Below, piece by piece: positions 1 through 11,586 of a stretch of DNA of 64,000 bases. The stretch covers positions 434,001 through 498,000 of the forward strand of contig JABMLP010000005.1 in NCBI GenBank assembly GCA_013176395.1, in the 5' to 3' direction. The notes beneath the pieces are model-generated. The model ran no database searches. It saw only the letters and a list, made by a program, of their open reading frames with translations, and was not told where the DNA came from. The position numbers and the translations under genes are program-made. The number at the start of each line of letters is the position of its first letter. Positions within the stretch are counted from its first letter, which is position 1. Source of the stretch: Venturia oleaginea. Lineage: Eukaryota; Ascomycota; Dothideomycetes; Venturiales; Venturiaceae.

Positions 1-18
1 AATTTCAACTCGCACCTA

Positions 19-1361
19 CAGTACTAGGGCAAAAGTTTCCGTACAATTAAGCGAAAACGCAAAATCTACACCTCATTTTTTAACACATTATCTTTGCACT
101 ACCATTATGCCACCTCAACGAAAGCCATTGACTCCTATAAACCCGCAGAGGCTTCCTAATCATCGTCTTACTCCATATCAACGCGGCAAAATTGATGCGC
201 AGCGTGAAGCCGGGCTCAGTTTAGGCGCAATTGCGGCGCTACAAAAACTACCGCGTTCCACCATCCAATACAGCCTTGAAAAGGCCCCATTACGCCAGAA
301 CGGCGAATCCCTACCTTCCAGCGGCCGGCCACGCTCGTATACAGACCGAGATGAACGATCTCTGTTACGCATTATACGTACGCAGCCTAAGTTAACGTAC
401 GAGGAGGTCAAAAGACAGGCTTGCATCGATTTTTCGAAGGATACCATCAGGAGGATATTGAAAGAGTACGGAATCGCAAATTGGAGGTCTGCAAGGCGCC
501 CTTTCCTCACACAGGTACATGCTGACGCCAAGAAGCTCTGGGCAGAGCAGCACATCTCGTGGAAAGCTGAAGATTGGGCGAAGATTATATGGTCTGACGA
601 GTGCTCAGTTGAGCGAGGGACCAGCAAGGCAAGAACATGGTGTTTTCGCACACCAGGACAAAAATGGGAGACCTCAATGATTGATACCTATAAGAAGGGT
701 AAAGGAGCGTCTATCATGATTTGGGCATGCTTCTCTGGCCAAGTAGGGCGCTCTGAATTGTACATTCTTAAGCGTGACCTAGAGAGCAAGCGTCAAGGCT
801 ACTCTACGAACTCGTATATCAAGTTACTCGACGAAATGCTACCTACAGTATACGAACCGGGCCTTAAATTTATGCAGGATAAAACGCGCCTATCCACAAA
901 GCCAAAAAGACTATAGTCTGGTTTAAGGAAAACCTCATTCCACTACAAGATGCGCCGCCCTACAGTCCTGATATGAACCCGATTGAAAACCTCTGGCGGA
1001 GGCTCAAGGAATTGGTCTACAAAGTGGAACCTATGATTGAATACGTTACTGGCGGTGTAGACAATATACGAGAGGTTCTAGAAGAAGCACTTATTAAGGC
1101 CTGGCGGCTTATTGAACAACATTATTTTGATGCTGTACTTGAGTCAATGCCAAGGAGGGTTGAGGCATTACTGGCGGCAGATGGTTGGCACACAAAATAC
1201 TAAATAGCTCACTGAATGGCTCATTTTGTAGCCCTGGTATTACTGTACATTATACGAGAATATGAGCGAAAATAATTGCGTTGAAAGCGCGATAATATAA
1301 TTACAAGAATCACCATTTTTTGAGCGATCTCGGCTGTACGGAAACTTGTGCGACCCTACTG
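19..1361 (+). mobile_element. Tc1/mariner-type DNA transposon, copy 1
   Basis: A complete element of 1343 bases. The ends at 19-45 and 1335-1361 are imperfect inverted repeats (about 21 of 27 positions match), both carrying GTTTCCGTACA. It is flanked by the dinucleotide TA at 17-18 and 1362-1363, the target duplication typical of Tc1/mariner elements. It carries one transposase gene, which is frame-shifted. A second copy lies at 43875-45219; the two differ at only a handful of bases, all in the first half, plus a 2-base length difference near base 75. What lies left of the insertion is outside the window except for 16 bases. Confidence 0.95.
107..1203 (+). pseudogene. Tc1/mariner transposase, frame-shifted (copy 1)
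   Basis: Transposase that would cut and rejoin the element ends. Order of parts: a helix-turn-helix region (residues ~20-135, including the GRPRSYTDRDER stretch), then the DDE_3 catalytic core. The first catalytic Asp is in IWSDECS; the second should be in FMQDNAPIH; the third acidic residue is in SPDMNPIENLW. The frame from 107 runs to a stop at 914-916, and the rest of the core is read in another frame up to 1203. The break falls immediately after the second catalytic Asp, in the run GATAAAACGC near 877-886, where two extra bases (or a -1 slip) separate the halves. Copy 2 carries exactly the same break. The family is sure; whether product is made by frameshifting is unknown. Confidence 0.9.
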
Positions 1362-1399
1362 TACTACCAAGTCCTGCGAGATGAGGTACACTGGGAATG

Positions 1400-2760
1400 A
1401 AAGGAAAGATCGCGAGAGAAAAGAGGTTAGTAATGCTCAGTAATGCTCAGTACGTTACTAAGCTAGTAGAATAGTTCGTAGATCAGTGTCAGTAAACCAG
1501 ACCACCGCGCGCAATCGTGCGCCCGAAGCGCAGTTATACTCAACCATACCTACCATCTATCCCTACCAAACAAAGAATACCACTTCCACCATCACCTCCA
1601 TGCACTCCAAAAGCAAAAGCCAAAACCCCACCGCATCTCATCATCACCACATCACCACTCCCCCGCATGCTTCTCCATCGTCTTCTCCGGCACCCAACCC
1701 AACGTAAGCGTAATCCAAAAACCCCATTCCGAGAAAACACTCCCTTCATACTGTGCGCCCCTAAAACACCAATCGGGGAACGTCTCGCATCCCCATTTCT
1801 GACCATTTTGCTCCATCCACAAGACTAGAAAAGCAACATTAGCGTACGTTCTCCCACGACCACGAGTGAGTGAGAAGAGGGAAAAGAAGGTGAAGAAAAA
1901 GTGAGTTACGTAGTAGATTGGTACGTTAGTAACAGGTCAATAGTGGTTAGCATATCAGCACATCAAACGCAGTCAGGCCCATCTAGAACCTAAACCAGCA
2001 ATATTTCTATCCCTACTTCATCAAGAATACTACTTTTGTTCGTTCCAAAGTCAGAAACCCATCGCATCTCACTGACCCTACCCCTACCCCTAACATCACC
2101 ACCTCACCACTCCCTCAGGTGCTCCTGTATCGTCCTCCCATCCCCCCAGTCTTGCGCATACTTGCACCAACGGACCAATTTTCCAAAGACGTTGCCTTGA
2201 AAGCGTGTGCGAATCACACCACTCGATTCGCCCATTCGCCACGGACAGTTTTGGGCATGTTAGCCACCAGACTAAGAAAGCAACGTTAGCGCAAGTGCTT
2301 GAAAGTGGATGACCCGAGGTAGAGGAAGAAAGAGAAGAGGTCAGTAATGCTTAGCAGGTTAGTATATCAGTATATGAGAAGACTAGTTAGCATATCAGCA
2401 CACTGCACGCAGTCATACTAATACTAGGAAGCAATATCTACCATACTAATAACACCTCCGCCTCTCCCTCTCCCTCTCCCTCTCCCTCTCCCCTACCACT
2501 ACCCCATCTCCAGCTCCCTCTTCTAACTCCTATCAATAACTCACCAAACCTCTCCGTCCCATCCTCTCATTAACACGATCAACCCTCACCTGGAACTCCT
2601 CCGAAAATCTCCGCGTCGCCATACACCACCTAGGCCACTCAGAATGAGCATCCCTCCCACCAAAAACCTCTCGAGTTAAATCTTTCGCTTCAAGCCAAAA
2701 AAGTATAGAAAATAGAAAGATGATATCAGCGCTAGAAAGCAACACAGCCAGTCAACCAGT
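1400..2760. repeat. Degenerate tandem array, about 3 units of ~450 bases
   Basis: Three strongly diverged copies of one unit follow each other. Each contains, in order, a segment like AGGTTAGTAATGCTCAGT or TTAGCATATCAGCACA, a segment like CACCACCTCACCACTCCC, and an end segment like AGACTARAAAGCAACRTTAGCG. The last marker recurs near 1825, 2273 and 2733, giving a spacing of about 450. On the minus strand units 1 and 2 each keep a short open frame ending in a similar word (KHAGEW and EHLREW) before a stop, so the unit may be a small duplicated gene that has decayed. I do not recognise the family. Confidence 0.55.
2461..2493. repeat. CCTCTC microsatellite
   Basis: About five perfect copies of the hexamer CCTCTC inside the third unit of the tandem array. 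Simple-sequence expansion; no gene function inferred. Confidence 0.9.
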
Positions 2761-3812
2761 CAATTGGAAGTGTAGGGTCGCATAATAGAATTTTTTTTAG
2801 CTCAACTCCAGGAATAAAAGAACAAGTCCACCCAGCAACCACAAGTTAGCTCAACAGCTCTCAAAAGAAGTATCACCCTAAGCATTCTCGTCGTTGGATA
2901 TGACACTGCCAATCGAGATGCCGCCCGGACGAACCCGTAAATTGGATCCAAGCACCACAAGGCCGAATGAAAGGACCCGCAAAGGCTGACGAGAGTGATG
3001 GCGATCTTCTGCTACTGGAATGGAATGGAGGGTGAGCATGATGCAAAGCAGAAACAGAGTGACAGTTAGTGCAGTACAAAGTCAAGGGTGGTGGGTGATG
3101 ATGTGTAACTAAGTGCATTGTGTGGATGATAGGTCTCTAAATAGGGCTGATCTCATGCCAGGACGAACGCCGGGTCCTCCAACCTATCCTTCGTAAAAAT
3201 ACAAGTTTGAAAGGTTAATCGCGACAATGCCCGGGGAATCCATGATTTTGTGTGCTGCGGTGCGGTGGTGAGGTGGATCGGAGACGGGGTCGTGACAAGC
3301 ATTCTTAATCCAAGAGAACTCTTCGACGATTTCTGGCTAGGAGACTCTGCAGAATTGCCAGAAATTTATCGATACCGGCGCCGATATCGGTCTCGTGTAT
3401 TAGTTCTGATGGCTGTTGGGTGGGGTGTGCAATGCAAGGGCTAGTGCTGGGGTTGTTGTGCATCGGGGTCGGGCTGGCCGTGTTCGAATGGATCGTTCGG
3501 TAGGCTTGTGCTGGAAGATTGTCGGGGACTGCACGAAGTGCCATCGGGGGTCGTGACCCGTCGGGGCGCTCTACATGATGAAGAGCTGTAGCTGTCGTTC
3601 CTTGGGGGAGGTGTCGTGCGATCAATGTCGCAAAAGGATACAAAGCACTTAAGCCATGACGCCTTGAGTTCCGCCTAATAGTGATGAATGTGGTTAGATT
3701 TGCATTGTGGGTGGGCAACGGACGAGCAAGACAAGAAGATCACTGGTAGAGATCATCATCGGGGTCGAACTCATTCAGTCGGGCGAGCTTGTGTTTGATT
3801 GCGTCACGGCAT
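2761..3812. other. Intergenic, no gene supported
   Basis: About 1 kb between the tandem array and the end of the importin beta gene. Open frames here (for example 3305-3718 on the minus strand) have no recognisable domain and low-complexity composition. One copy of the short dispersed repeat lies at 3352-3376. A possible short terminal exon of importin beta (around 3765-3787) would also fall here. Confidence 0.5.
3352..3376 (-). repeat. Short dispersed repeat, copy A
   Basis: On the minus strand it reads close to GATAAATTTCTGGCAATTCT, the core shared with copies at 4197, 7614, 31157, 36181 and 45421. It lies beyond the 3' end of importin beta. Confidence 0.5.
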
Positions 3813-6808
3813 TTATAACAAAGCACCGTTCATCGTGAATGAGTTCGAAAGAAAAGAAAAATGTGACTGACCAGTCTGCGCGCGGAGCTGGTTCCTAGCC
3901 CAGCGGGCGGTCGCGATAGTTGAGTCGCCGTACTCGCGGTTGCTGCGGACCTCCTTGACCATGGTGAGGAGATATTCCTCGCGGAACAGGGCGTTGTATT
4001 CGCCGTTGGGGAAGCTCTCAGACAGATCGCCGATAACTCCCATGGTGGATCGCATGAGTGACTCGCTTCGGTTCGGGTCCTCGTACATGATCTTGATAAG
4101 ACCGAAGATGGGCTGCACGTATTGGGCGAGCGCAGCAGCTGTCAACGATGTTAGCATAGATGTTTCTCAATTTGTATGTTCTCAAGACCGAGACCGAGAT
4201 AAATTTCTGGCGATGTTGAAGATCAAATTGCCAGAAGTTTGTTGTAATGATCTCGAGTTAGGTGTCATCAACTGGGTTAGGATGGACGACTGACTCTTTC
4301 CACTTGTCTTCATGGCCACAATGGCTCCATCCCAGGCGTCCATGATACCCTCACGAAGTGACACAATGTAATCGATCATCTCATAGTTGTTGTCTGTGCC
4401 AGCAGTCAGCGTAGCAGCCTGTTGAAGGACCTGCGCAACGACGGTCAAGTATTTGTCGAATGAGCCGTGGATAGCTTGAGCTATATCGCCGAAGCACTGC
4501 AATATCGCAGGCTTGAGTGTGTGACCAAGAGCCTGGCTTGAGAGATCCTGTAGTAAACGGTTCATCAGATCATCGCAAAAGGGCTCGATGCGCTCTTGAA
4601 GAGATCGAGTGATATCGCTGACGAGGCCGACAGCCATCGACAGCAAGCTAGGCTCTTCCTGATTTTCAAGGCCCTTGAAAAGATATGGAGCGAATGCTTC
4701 CATGTATGGAAGGAAGTCTGCCTCGAGCGAAGTCGCCAGCGAACCGACGGCAGCGAAGACGATATCTGGAACGGTAGACTTGGCACCAACAGTGTTGAGT
4801 AGCTGCAAGCAAATTTGCATGATGCGGTCGGCCAGTGGCTTGATCTCGGCTTCGAGACGCTGGATGATAGCCATGATGACACTGACCAAGCTGGTCTGTA
4901 TCTCCTGAAGGGTCGATCGATCTTCAGGGCTGACAATTTGAGCCTGCATCGGGATGGTTTTCTCGAGACGGTCGAGAATCTCGGTGGACAATTGGGCAAC
5001 GAAGACCTGACTATCACCAGCAGAGTTGTTGATAAAAGAGTTAAGTACTTCATAAGCAGCCGTCCGCAGCGTCTTGTCAATGTCCATCTTGGCTGTGACA
5101 GTCAGCAGGGCATGGACGCTGTCCTTGAAGTGTGGGCTCAGAGCATTCTCCTGGCAACCTGGATCACCAGCGAAACGCTCGGCCAGGTTCATGAGCGCCC
5201 AACAGCATGAGGCAGCCATCTTTGGGTTGCTGGCAAGACCGTTGAAGAGTGAAGCGATCAATGGCTGTAGATGCATGGTAGGGTCAATGCACTCGGAGCA
5301 GGACTCGCTGACACGACCCAGCGCGTAAGCAGCCGAGTCTTTGACCTGAATCACCTGGTCGTCCATCATTTGAATGAGAATTGGCAGAGCTTGCTTCACA
5401 ATAGGCTCAAGCATCTTCTCATCCGGTCCCTCGACAATAGCGCCAAAAGCGGAGACAGCAGCGTCTCGGTAATGCCAGTCATCAGATCGCAGATGCTTTT
5501 CTACAAAGGCAAGAACTGGTTGTATTATAGAGTTGCCTGTCGTCTGAGCCCATAGCTGCAGGCATTGGTAAGCAGCACGGGAAATGTTGTATTCCTCATC
5601 GGTCGCATCCTCGTCTTGCTTTGCGAGCAGTTCCAAAAGGACAGGGACGACTTCACCAGTAGCGATGCGAGCGAAGTTGAAAAACTCGCGCATCTCGGTC
5701 GATCCCTCGGCCTCTGCCTGTCGCACGAGTTTAGATTTGTTTTCATCGTTTAATTCGCGCCAATGGGGATATACCTGTTGGTTGTCGTCTTCGATCGAGA
5801 TTTCTTCTTCGCAAACCGTGCACCAGAATTCAACCGCAAGCTTTGACACATCTTCTTCCTCACTTCGCATGCCTTGGACTGTGAGTCCGAACAATGCCTT
5901 CTCCATGTAGAACTGCATCTTGTCGTAATAGAGACCCATGATGCGATTCAAGCAGCCATATGAACCTTGCTGAATCCGGGAGTCCTCGGCCTGGGTTGCT
6001 TCACAGATGACCTGCATAATATAATTGCGCTCGCCCTCATTCTCAAAGTTGGAACGAATGAACTCGAGCGAGTCGCTGAGAGCTGTAATGGCGGCGTATC
6101 GCACATCCAGGTCCGTCTCTTCTTTCCGGGCGCCTTGGACAACAGCTGTGAGGATAGCATTCGAGTAGGCCGCAAGACTGTCTCGTAGCTCTTGGTCTTC
6201 CGTGTCACAGATGTATCCAATGGTTGTGAGGGAGGCTTGTCGCTGGTGCTTCTCGCCCGAGCCAACGGCGTCCACCAACGTCTGCATGAGCTCGGGCCAT
6301 TGGCTTCGTGGGAGTTCGATGGCAGCGATTGCGGCGATAAATTGAGCTGAAGCTTGGCCAGCTCTCGAGTTGGCAGAGTGCAAAGTTTGCAGTGCTAGCG
6401 CCTTGACGTTAGTCTTCACGGTGGGGTCGATCTGTGTGAGCCATCGTTCTTGTACGGCTTTTAGGCGGGCATAATCGCGGGCTGAGAAGGAGTTCTTGAG
6501 GGCTAGACCGGCAGCTATACGGATGTTGAGCGCAGCTTGTTCGTTTGCGAGTTCGGTTGCGAGTCGAGAGAGGTATCCAGACTATAGGAGATGTTAGCTT
6601 CAGCCCGGAGCTTGCCACAGCTATGACTACTGGGGGAATGTTACGAAATCAGCTTCGGCAGCCTGGTTGAGCTGGTTCTCAGCATTTGAGCGTGTGGTGG
6701 CATCTGTCAACAAGTTAGTCGTGTGTTCTAGAAAGTGGTATGCATTGGACAGTCGGAGCAAGACTTACCAGGCGAAAGGGTGCCCTCGAGTACAGCGTTG
6801 ACATCCAT
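3813..6808 (-). CDS. KAP95: Importin subunit beta-1 (karyopherin beta, Kap95 family)
   Basis: Nuclear import receptor: binds cargo directly or through importin alpha and docks at nuclear pores, released by Ran-GTP. Model of four exons, 6808-6769, 6703-6645, 6581-4295 and 4138-3813, with clean GT-AG junctions, giving about 903 residues (yeast Kap95 is 861). The protein is an all-helical HEAT-repeat solenoid; an acidic DEDATDEEYN stretch lies mid-protein, and the C-terminal ARWARNQL word is typical of fungal importin beta. The third intron (4294-4139) is 156 bases, well over twice the length of the other two, and holds a copy of the dispersed repeat. The C-terminus is uncertain: after QTG there is a possible donor GTCAGT at 3872, so a short further exon near 3770 may replace the read-through tail ending at 3813. 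Confidence 0.95.
4197..4225 (+). repeat. Short dispersed repeat, copy B (inside importin beta intron 3)
   Basis: GATAAATTTCTGGCGATGTT followed by GAAGATC, matching the core of the other copies. It sits in the middle of a 156-base intron, on the strand opposite to the gene. Confidence 0.55.
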
Positions 6809-7699
6809 GTTTCTCTATTGTGGTTTGTCTAGCAGAGAGAGGAAAGGCGTGTGTTGCTGGTGAGGAGGAGTTGGCAGTGGGACGCGGACTGCGGGCGTTG
6901 TTTTCGTCGAACGAGTCGTCGAAATTAGCGGTCACGTAGGGCACGTGACAGATATCAAAACCGTGTCTGAGTGCTGTGTCCGGATGCGTAGAATGTATTC
7001 GAGTGGGATGCAAATCTGTTCGAAAAAGGTGTTGGAGTCAGACGCTCGTTTGTGCTCTCAAAGTTTGGGACGATTAGTTCTAGTACGAGGGGCAGTTGGA
7101 AGCCGGGTGTCTCTTTCTTTCTCAAGAACTGGCAAGAGGCAAGAATAAATGATGGATCGCTACCTTGGCCGCAAATGGATTATAAGGCAGGCGTACTGAA
7201 TGTTCAACGAAGAAAGTATCGAGTGTTTGCGGCTCGCAAATAATTATCCTTTATATTTATTATTGGCCTTTTGCTGCAGCTGTGCAACACCCATTTGGAC
7301 CAACAGGTCTTGGCTAGCGTTTATTGGATTCTAGGCTGATCAGAGCAGTTGTGTTTTGGACGCTCCACACGCAAGAAAGAGGAGAGGAGCTCAGCTGAGC
7401 CAACCTTTAGCAGGTTACGTAGGTACAAAGCTGCTTTCGCTCACCACTCTCTGAGCTCAAGATTGATGTAGACAGATTGATAGAGAGTTAGGAAATGATT
7501 CATCGGTTGATTGTACAAGATGTATAATGCTCTCTCCGCTAAATCCAAATGTGGAAAAATATGAAGTGCCTCGATGCAGTGTAGAGATGCCTCGTCCATC
7601 ACCTAATTCCAATCCAGGGTTGCCAGAAAACTCATCGCTGCCGTGGGGGAAGTGGGGGCGATTGAACGGATCTGGCCAGTCTTGGAGAGTAACGATGGC
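6809..7699. other. Intergenic region upstream of importin beta
   Basis: About 890 bases between the importin beta start and the stop of the PP2C gene, both on the minus strand. It must contain the importin beta promoter. I see no convincing gene. A diverged copy of the dispersed repeat lies at 7614-7640. Confidence 0.6.
7614..7640 (-). repeat. Short dispersed repeat, copy F (diverged)
   Basis: On the minus strand GATGAGTTTTCTGGCAACCC, close to copy D (GATGAATTTCTGGCAACCTT). It lies 60 bases beyond the stop of the PP2C gene. The match is short, so this copy is less certain. Confidence 0.35.
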
Positions 7700-9565
7700 T
7701 CACTGAATCCTCGTTCGAGGATCCAAGGCCTCATTTCTTCTCCAGTCTCGAAGCTCCTTGGTGCCTAAACTACCAACACCACCTTCACTCCTCCTCTCCC
7801 ACCCACCTAACCTCACAACAATAGTCGTGGCATTATCACCTTCAGTAGCAACCTCCGTGGCAAAGCCGACAAGATCTTTGGCACCCTGTTCAGGAGTCTT
7901 CGCTTCCTTAACAATATCAACAATTTCCTGATCACTCAACGTTCCAGAGACACCATCAGATACCAGCACCATAAAGGCGTACTGGGCTGGGTTCATATCG
8001 ATACGTGTGATCTCAGGCTCAGCAGACACGCCGATCCGTTTCGACTGCATATCTCCAAAAGCACGCGTGTTCGCGAGACCTTGCACGCGTTCTTCGCCGA
8101 ATGAGTCAGTGACAAAGGTGGCTGCATATCTACGCATTCGTTCGGCTTCCTTCGGGTGGTTTGGATGGTGATTCGATGTGGTTGGAATCGCTTGTCCGGT
8201 TGCGGTATCGCAGAGGAGAATGCGGGTGTCTCCCACATGAGCAGTGATCAGCGTAGCTGGCGATGCTGGGTGCCAATACGGCATTGGTGTTGGAGTCGAG
8301 ATGAGTGCGACGCTGCATGTACTGCCTCCGTGAAAGCGTTTTGGTCCACCGATCTGGTTGTTAACCCGACTTGGCTCACCTAAAATCTCGTTGGCATTGA
8401 TAGCCCCATCGGAGCGGACAGAGTCATTGTCGTTCTTGTTGACTTGAGCGTAGACGAAATCGTAGTCTGCTTTGAGGAAAGCATACTCAAGGACAGTCTC
8501 GATCCCAATGCCCGCGCTTTCATCGCCTCCTGATTTAGTTTGAGCTAGTTGTTTGTTTGCCACCGCTTCTCGCTCGAATGCATGACCTTGTCCTCCAGCA
8601 GTCAATGAGAAGAACTCGGGCTTGAATCTTCGAAAATATCCACCGACTAAGTCCTTCCAATCTTTCAACATTGCCCTCTCCAGCTCTTCCGCTTTCCGAA
8701 GGTGATCAGACTGAGAAGTCATCTTTGCGCTTTTCGGTGGAGGTGTCAGATCTTTCGTGCCGGTGGGGGGTAGTGTATCTGTGTCCCGCTTGGGTGCTGT
8801 CGGCTGGTTGACATTGTCTGGGGTATGAGTCTTGATTGCATTTAGAGCTTTCCTCTCTGCCTGAGACTCTGAAGGTTGCTTAAAGTTGTCGCCCATGCTG
8901 GATTGTCCAAATTGTGTCACCTCTCCAGCTTTCCTCCGCAATGTGCTCTGAAGCTCGAGAGTCTTCGAATTCTCCTCAATGTATAGATGTAGTTGTTCTT
9001 TGAGAAATTCGCTGCATTCGCTTCCACCATGTCCGTCGAATACCCCAAAGTAGAAGACCTGAGGGTCGCCAGATGCACTATCGGCGCCCACATTGTCTTT
9101 CCTTGGATTCCGAGTTAGCGATAGCGGCCTTCTCTTTGCAAAGGCTGGGATCTCAATTGTTCCAGCTTGATAGGCGTCCTCATTGTAAGGCCTCTGTCCT
9201 CGGGACCAGATAGCACCAAAATGATGTTTCGCGCTCTTCAACGGTATTCGTACGACGGTCAGTTCCCGCGATACTCCCACCATGGGCGGGGCAGCCGGTG
9301 TCCTATCCGAGGCATTGGGATTGTGAGGGCGCGCTTCGTCTCGGGGCAGATTGTGTCGAGGACCAGAAGATCTCGCATCTGGGTGTAGGGAGCTTGATGG
9401 AAGGTGGGTAACGAAATAATCGTGGAAAGTCCGTCGGGAAGCGTTGGCTATCGAGTTCGTGGTGGGAGTCGTGTTTCGCAGTCGAGAGGCGCGGACAGAT
9501 ATTTTCCACATAGTTCGCTCGACGAGAGCCGCATGATGAGCCTGCCTGGGTGTCAAGAAGAACAA
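7700..9565 (-). CDS. PTC6: Mitochondrial PP2C-type protein phosphatase (Ptc6-like)
   Basis: Ser/Thr phosphatase of the metal-dependent PPM/PP2C family; the fungal Ptc6 group acts in mitochondria. Single exon of 621 residues. The N-terminus is rich in Arg, Ser and Thr and poor in acids, as expected of a mitochondrial presequence. PP2C motifs in order: RPYNEDAY (~residue 128), FGVFDGHGG with metal-binding Asp (~175), TAHVGDTRILL, FGDMQ, LVSDGVSG (~530) and GDNATTIVV near the end. A low-complexity insert of about 100 residues (TPDNVNQPTAPK onward) separates the first and second halves of the domain. The start chosen is the first Met; Met19 is an alternative. Assignment to Ptc6 rather than another PP2C rests on the presequence and overall layout. 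Confidence 0.9.
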   Translation of the reverse strand: MFFLTPRQAHHAALVERTMWKISVRASRLRNTTPTTNSIANASRRTFHDYFVTHLPSSSLHPDARSSGPRHNLPRDEARPHNPNASDRTPAAPPMVGVSRELTVVRIPLKSAKHHFGAIWSRGQRPYNEDAYQAGTIEIPAFAKRRPLSLTRNPRKDNVGADSASGDPQVFYFGVFDGHGGSECSEFLKEQLHLYIEENSKTLELQSTLRRKAGEVTQFGQSSMGDNFKQPSESQAERKALNAIKTHTPDNVNQPTAPKRDTDTLPPTGTKDLTPPPKSAKMTSQSDHLRKAEELERAMLKDWKDLVGGYFRRFKPEFFSLTAGGQGHAFEREAVANKQLAQTKSGGDESAGIGIETVLEYAFLKADYDFVYAQVNKNDNDSVRSDGAINANEILGEPSRVNNQIGGPKRFHGGSTCSVALISTPTPMPYWHPASPATLITAHVGDTRILLCDTATGQAIPTTSNHHPNHPKEAERMRRYAATFVTDSFGEERVQGLANTRAFGDMQSKRIGVSAEPEITRIDMNPAQYAFMVLVSDGVSGTLSDQEIVDIVKEAKTPEQGAKDLVGFATEVATEGDNATTIVVRLGGWERRSEGGVGSLGTKELRDWRRNEALDPRTRIQ

Positions 9566-9791
9566 AGGTCTACGGCCCTTCTTTCAATTGCGGTTGGGAG
9601 AAGGAGGAGCTTGGGCTTTCGTGGATGACGGTGACGGCTGAGTCCTGACGCTCAACGAGGCAGAATGTTTAAGTGTCGGCCCAATCAAATTCTTTCACTG
9701 AAACACTCCATCTATGTGCTCGTCTCACGCTTCATATATCGAGTCTCTTCTGCTATGAAATGAAGACAGTCCAGCCGCAATAATGAATACT

Positions 9792-11086
9792 CTAAACTTT
9801 CAAACATAACATCCCGGACTGTAGCATCTGCAAAGCCTCATCCTTGGAATCCTCAATCCTCTCCTTCTCGAAAAACTCATTCAATTTTCCATCCAGCCAT
9901 TTCACATCCTCCGTACTTTGACCTGGTCCTCCAGCCCTGTTCGATGTCAGCGTCGTAAATTGAGGTTTGATGGAAAGGGTCAACCATACCAGTGGCCCCA
10001 TATACTTGGGAATGGGATCATTTGTCCAATGCCAGACTTCATAAGCTTGACCTCGTTCGCAGAGTCTTCCGGTCTACTCTCGTTTCAGCTGTGTGTGGTG
10101 GGAACACAAGGCAAGCAAACGAGGTCACTTACGGAAAGTAAAGATCAGTCAGCCCCGGCAACACCAAAGCCTTTGCCTTGATTCCCTCCATCGCCTTTTC
10201 GAAATCGCCATCATACGGTTCCTGCGCCGATACATCGCCAGCTTGCCATGTTTGTAGCATAACAAGCATATTCTCCGGATCCTTGGAGAGACCCCAAGCC
10301 TCCCAGAAATTGGCCATGAAGTCCTCTAGATCTTTGAATCCGAGAACGCTCTCGTAAAGTTGTTCACGGTAGAAAGCTTGACTAAAGCCCCAGCCCGCAT
10401 AGACTCGACCCAACGCTTTCAATCCTGTTTTGGCTTCTTCTGCGGTCCAGTTCTTGTATTCCTTCCCTTGATAGGCTTCGGTCTTTGAGATTCCCTGTGA
10501 AGCAACACCCTTTGGAGCGAGAAGGGCAGATTTGACGCCCTCCAGGAAGACCTGGTTATGCAGACTGGTTTTTGCCGATCCGCAGAATGGCACGACGAGA
10601 TCCATGAAATCTGGGTATTGAGTAGCCCATTGGTAGGTCTGGCCAGCTCCCATACTCCATCCCAAAACAGCTCGAGCATGTTTGATACCTAGGCCTTTCG
10701 TGACGAGCTCATGCTGTGCCCTGACGTTGTCATAGAACAGCACTTCTGGAAATGGTCTGAGATCTGATCTATTGGATGGAGAGCTTGATTCGCCGTTTCC
10801 AAAGAGGGCAGTGATGATTATGAAATATTTCTTTGGACTAAGAGTTTTGTTGTCGCCGATCAGCCAGACGTTGTCTGATATTTCTGTCAAGGTTTCGTGT
10901 CAGCTCATGCTGCCGTATCCGGGATGTGATGAGGTACGTACTTCCAGAATACCAACTTGGATAGATGATGGCGGGTAAACTTGGATCACCGAAAGTCTTG
11001 TAGGCGATATGGGCGTTTGGAATCCTGCCTCCAGATTTGAGCTCCCAGTCGCCGAGATGGAATGTCTCGAAGTCAGAATTGGCCAT
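9792..11086 (-). CDS. Alpha/beta hydrolase, homoserine O-acetyltransferase-like
   Basis: Alpha/beta hydrolase of the MET2/homoserine acetyltransferase superfamily; the true substrate is unknown, and several fungal members are not methionine enzymes. Four exons, 11086-10942, 10883-10133, 10073-9990 and 9936-9792, give 374 residues with all frames matching. The nucleophile elbow is GWSMGAGQ, the catalytic Asp is likely in LVLPGLTDLYFP, and the His lies in SIWGHWAGGPG; the last motif is split by an intron after GHW. An NVRAQHELV segment before the elbow is also typical. It shares a 500-base upstream region with the divergent flavin-reductase-like gene. Confidence 0.88.
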
Positions 11087-11586
11087 TGCGAATGATTTGA
11101 TCAGCCAACTGAGCTGGTTACAAAGGCAAATTAGATATTATACAATCAGCTTCAAACACCTATCAAACTTTCAGTCAAAGGGCGTGATAAGAATAAGATA
11201 AGCTCTTACTACCATAGGTAAGGCGTGGTGATGGCTAAAGATATCAACACACGGAGGTGGGGTTCTTCCCTTTCTCAATCGACCCCTATTCTCAACTTGA
11301 ACCTCCGGACCGGACTGGACTAGACTGGACTGGATTAAACAGCAGCAGAACTACCTCCCGACTTCTACGGTCACAAAGACGACTTACTCCTATCTGCTTA
11401 CCAAGAGACATCTGCCGTCGAATGCCACCTCAGTGATATAGTTTCAGATCCAGTAGCGTGAGCGTGCTTAGAAATCCCACCTCCTCTATTTCCGTTGAAG
11501 CGCCTTCGTTCCGCTGTATAAACATCAAGTTCCCAAAATCGTCATTTTCAATTTTCTCTCAAACCGTCCCTCACAACTCAATCAAG
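11087..11586. promoter_or_regulatory. Divergent promoter region
   Basis: 500 bases between two genes transcribed away from each other (hydrolase leftwards, flavin-reductase-like rightwards). It contains an imperfect GGACTGGACTAGACTGGACT stretch near 11310-11335. Specific factor sites cannot be claimed. Confidence 0.5.

Noticed and set aside
2458..2495. CRISPR-like array
   Set aside because: It is a plain CCTCTC microsatellite without spacers, and the genome is fungal.
3305..3718. 137-codon minus-strand open frame
   Set aside because: Low-complexity His/Pro/Thr-rich composition, no domain, and part of it is repeat copy A.
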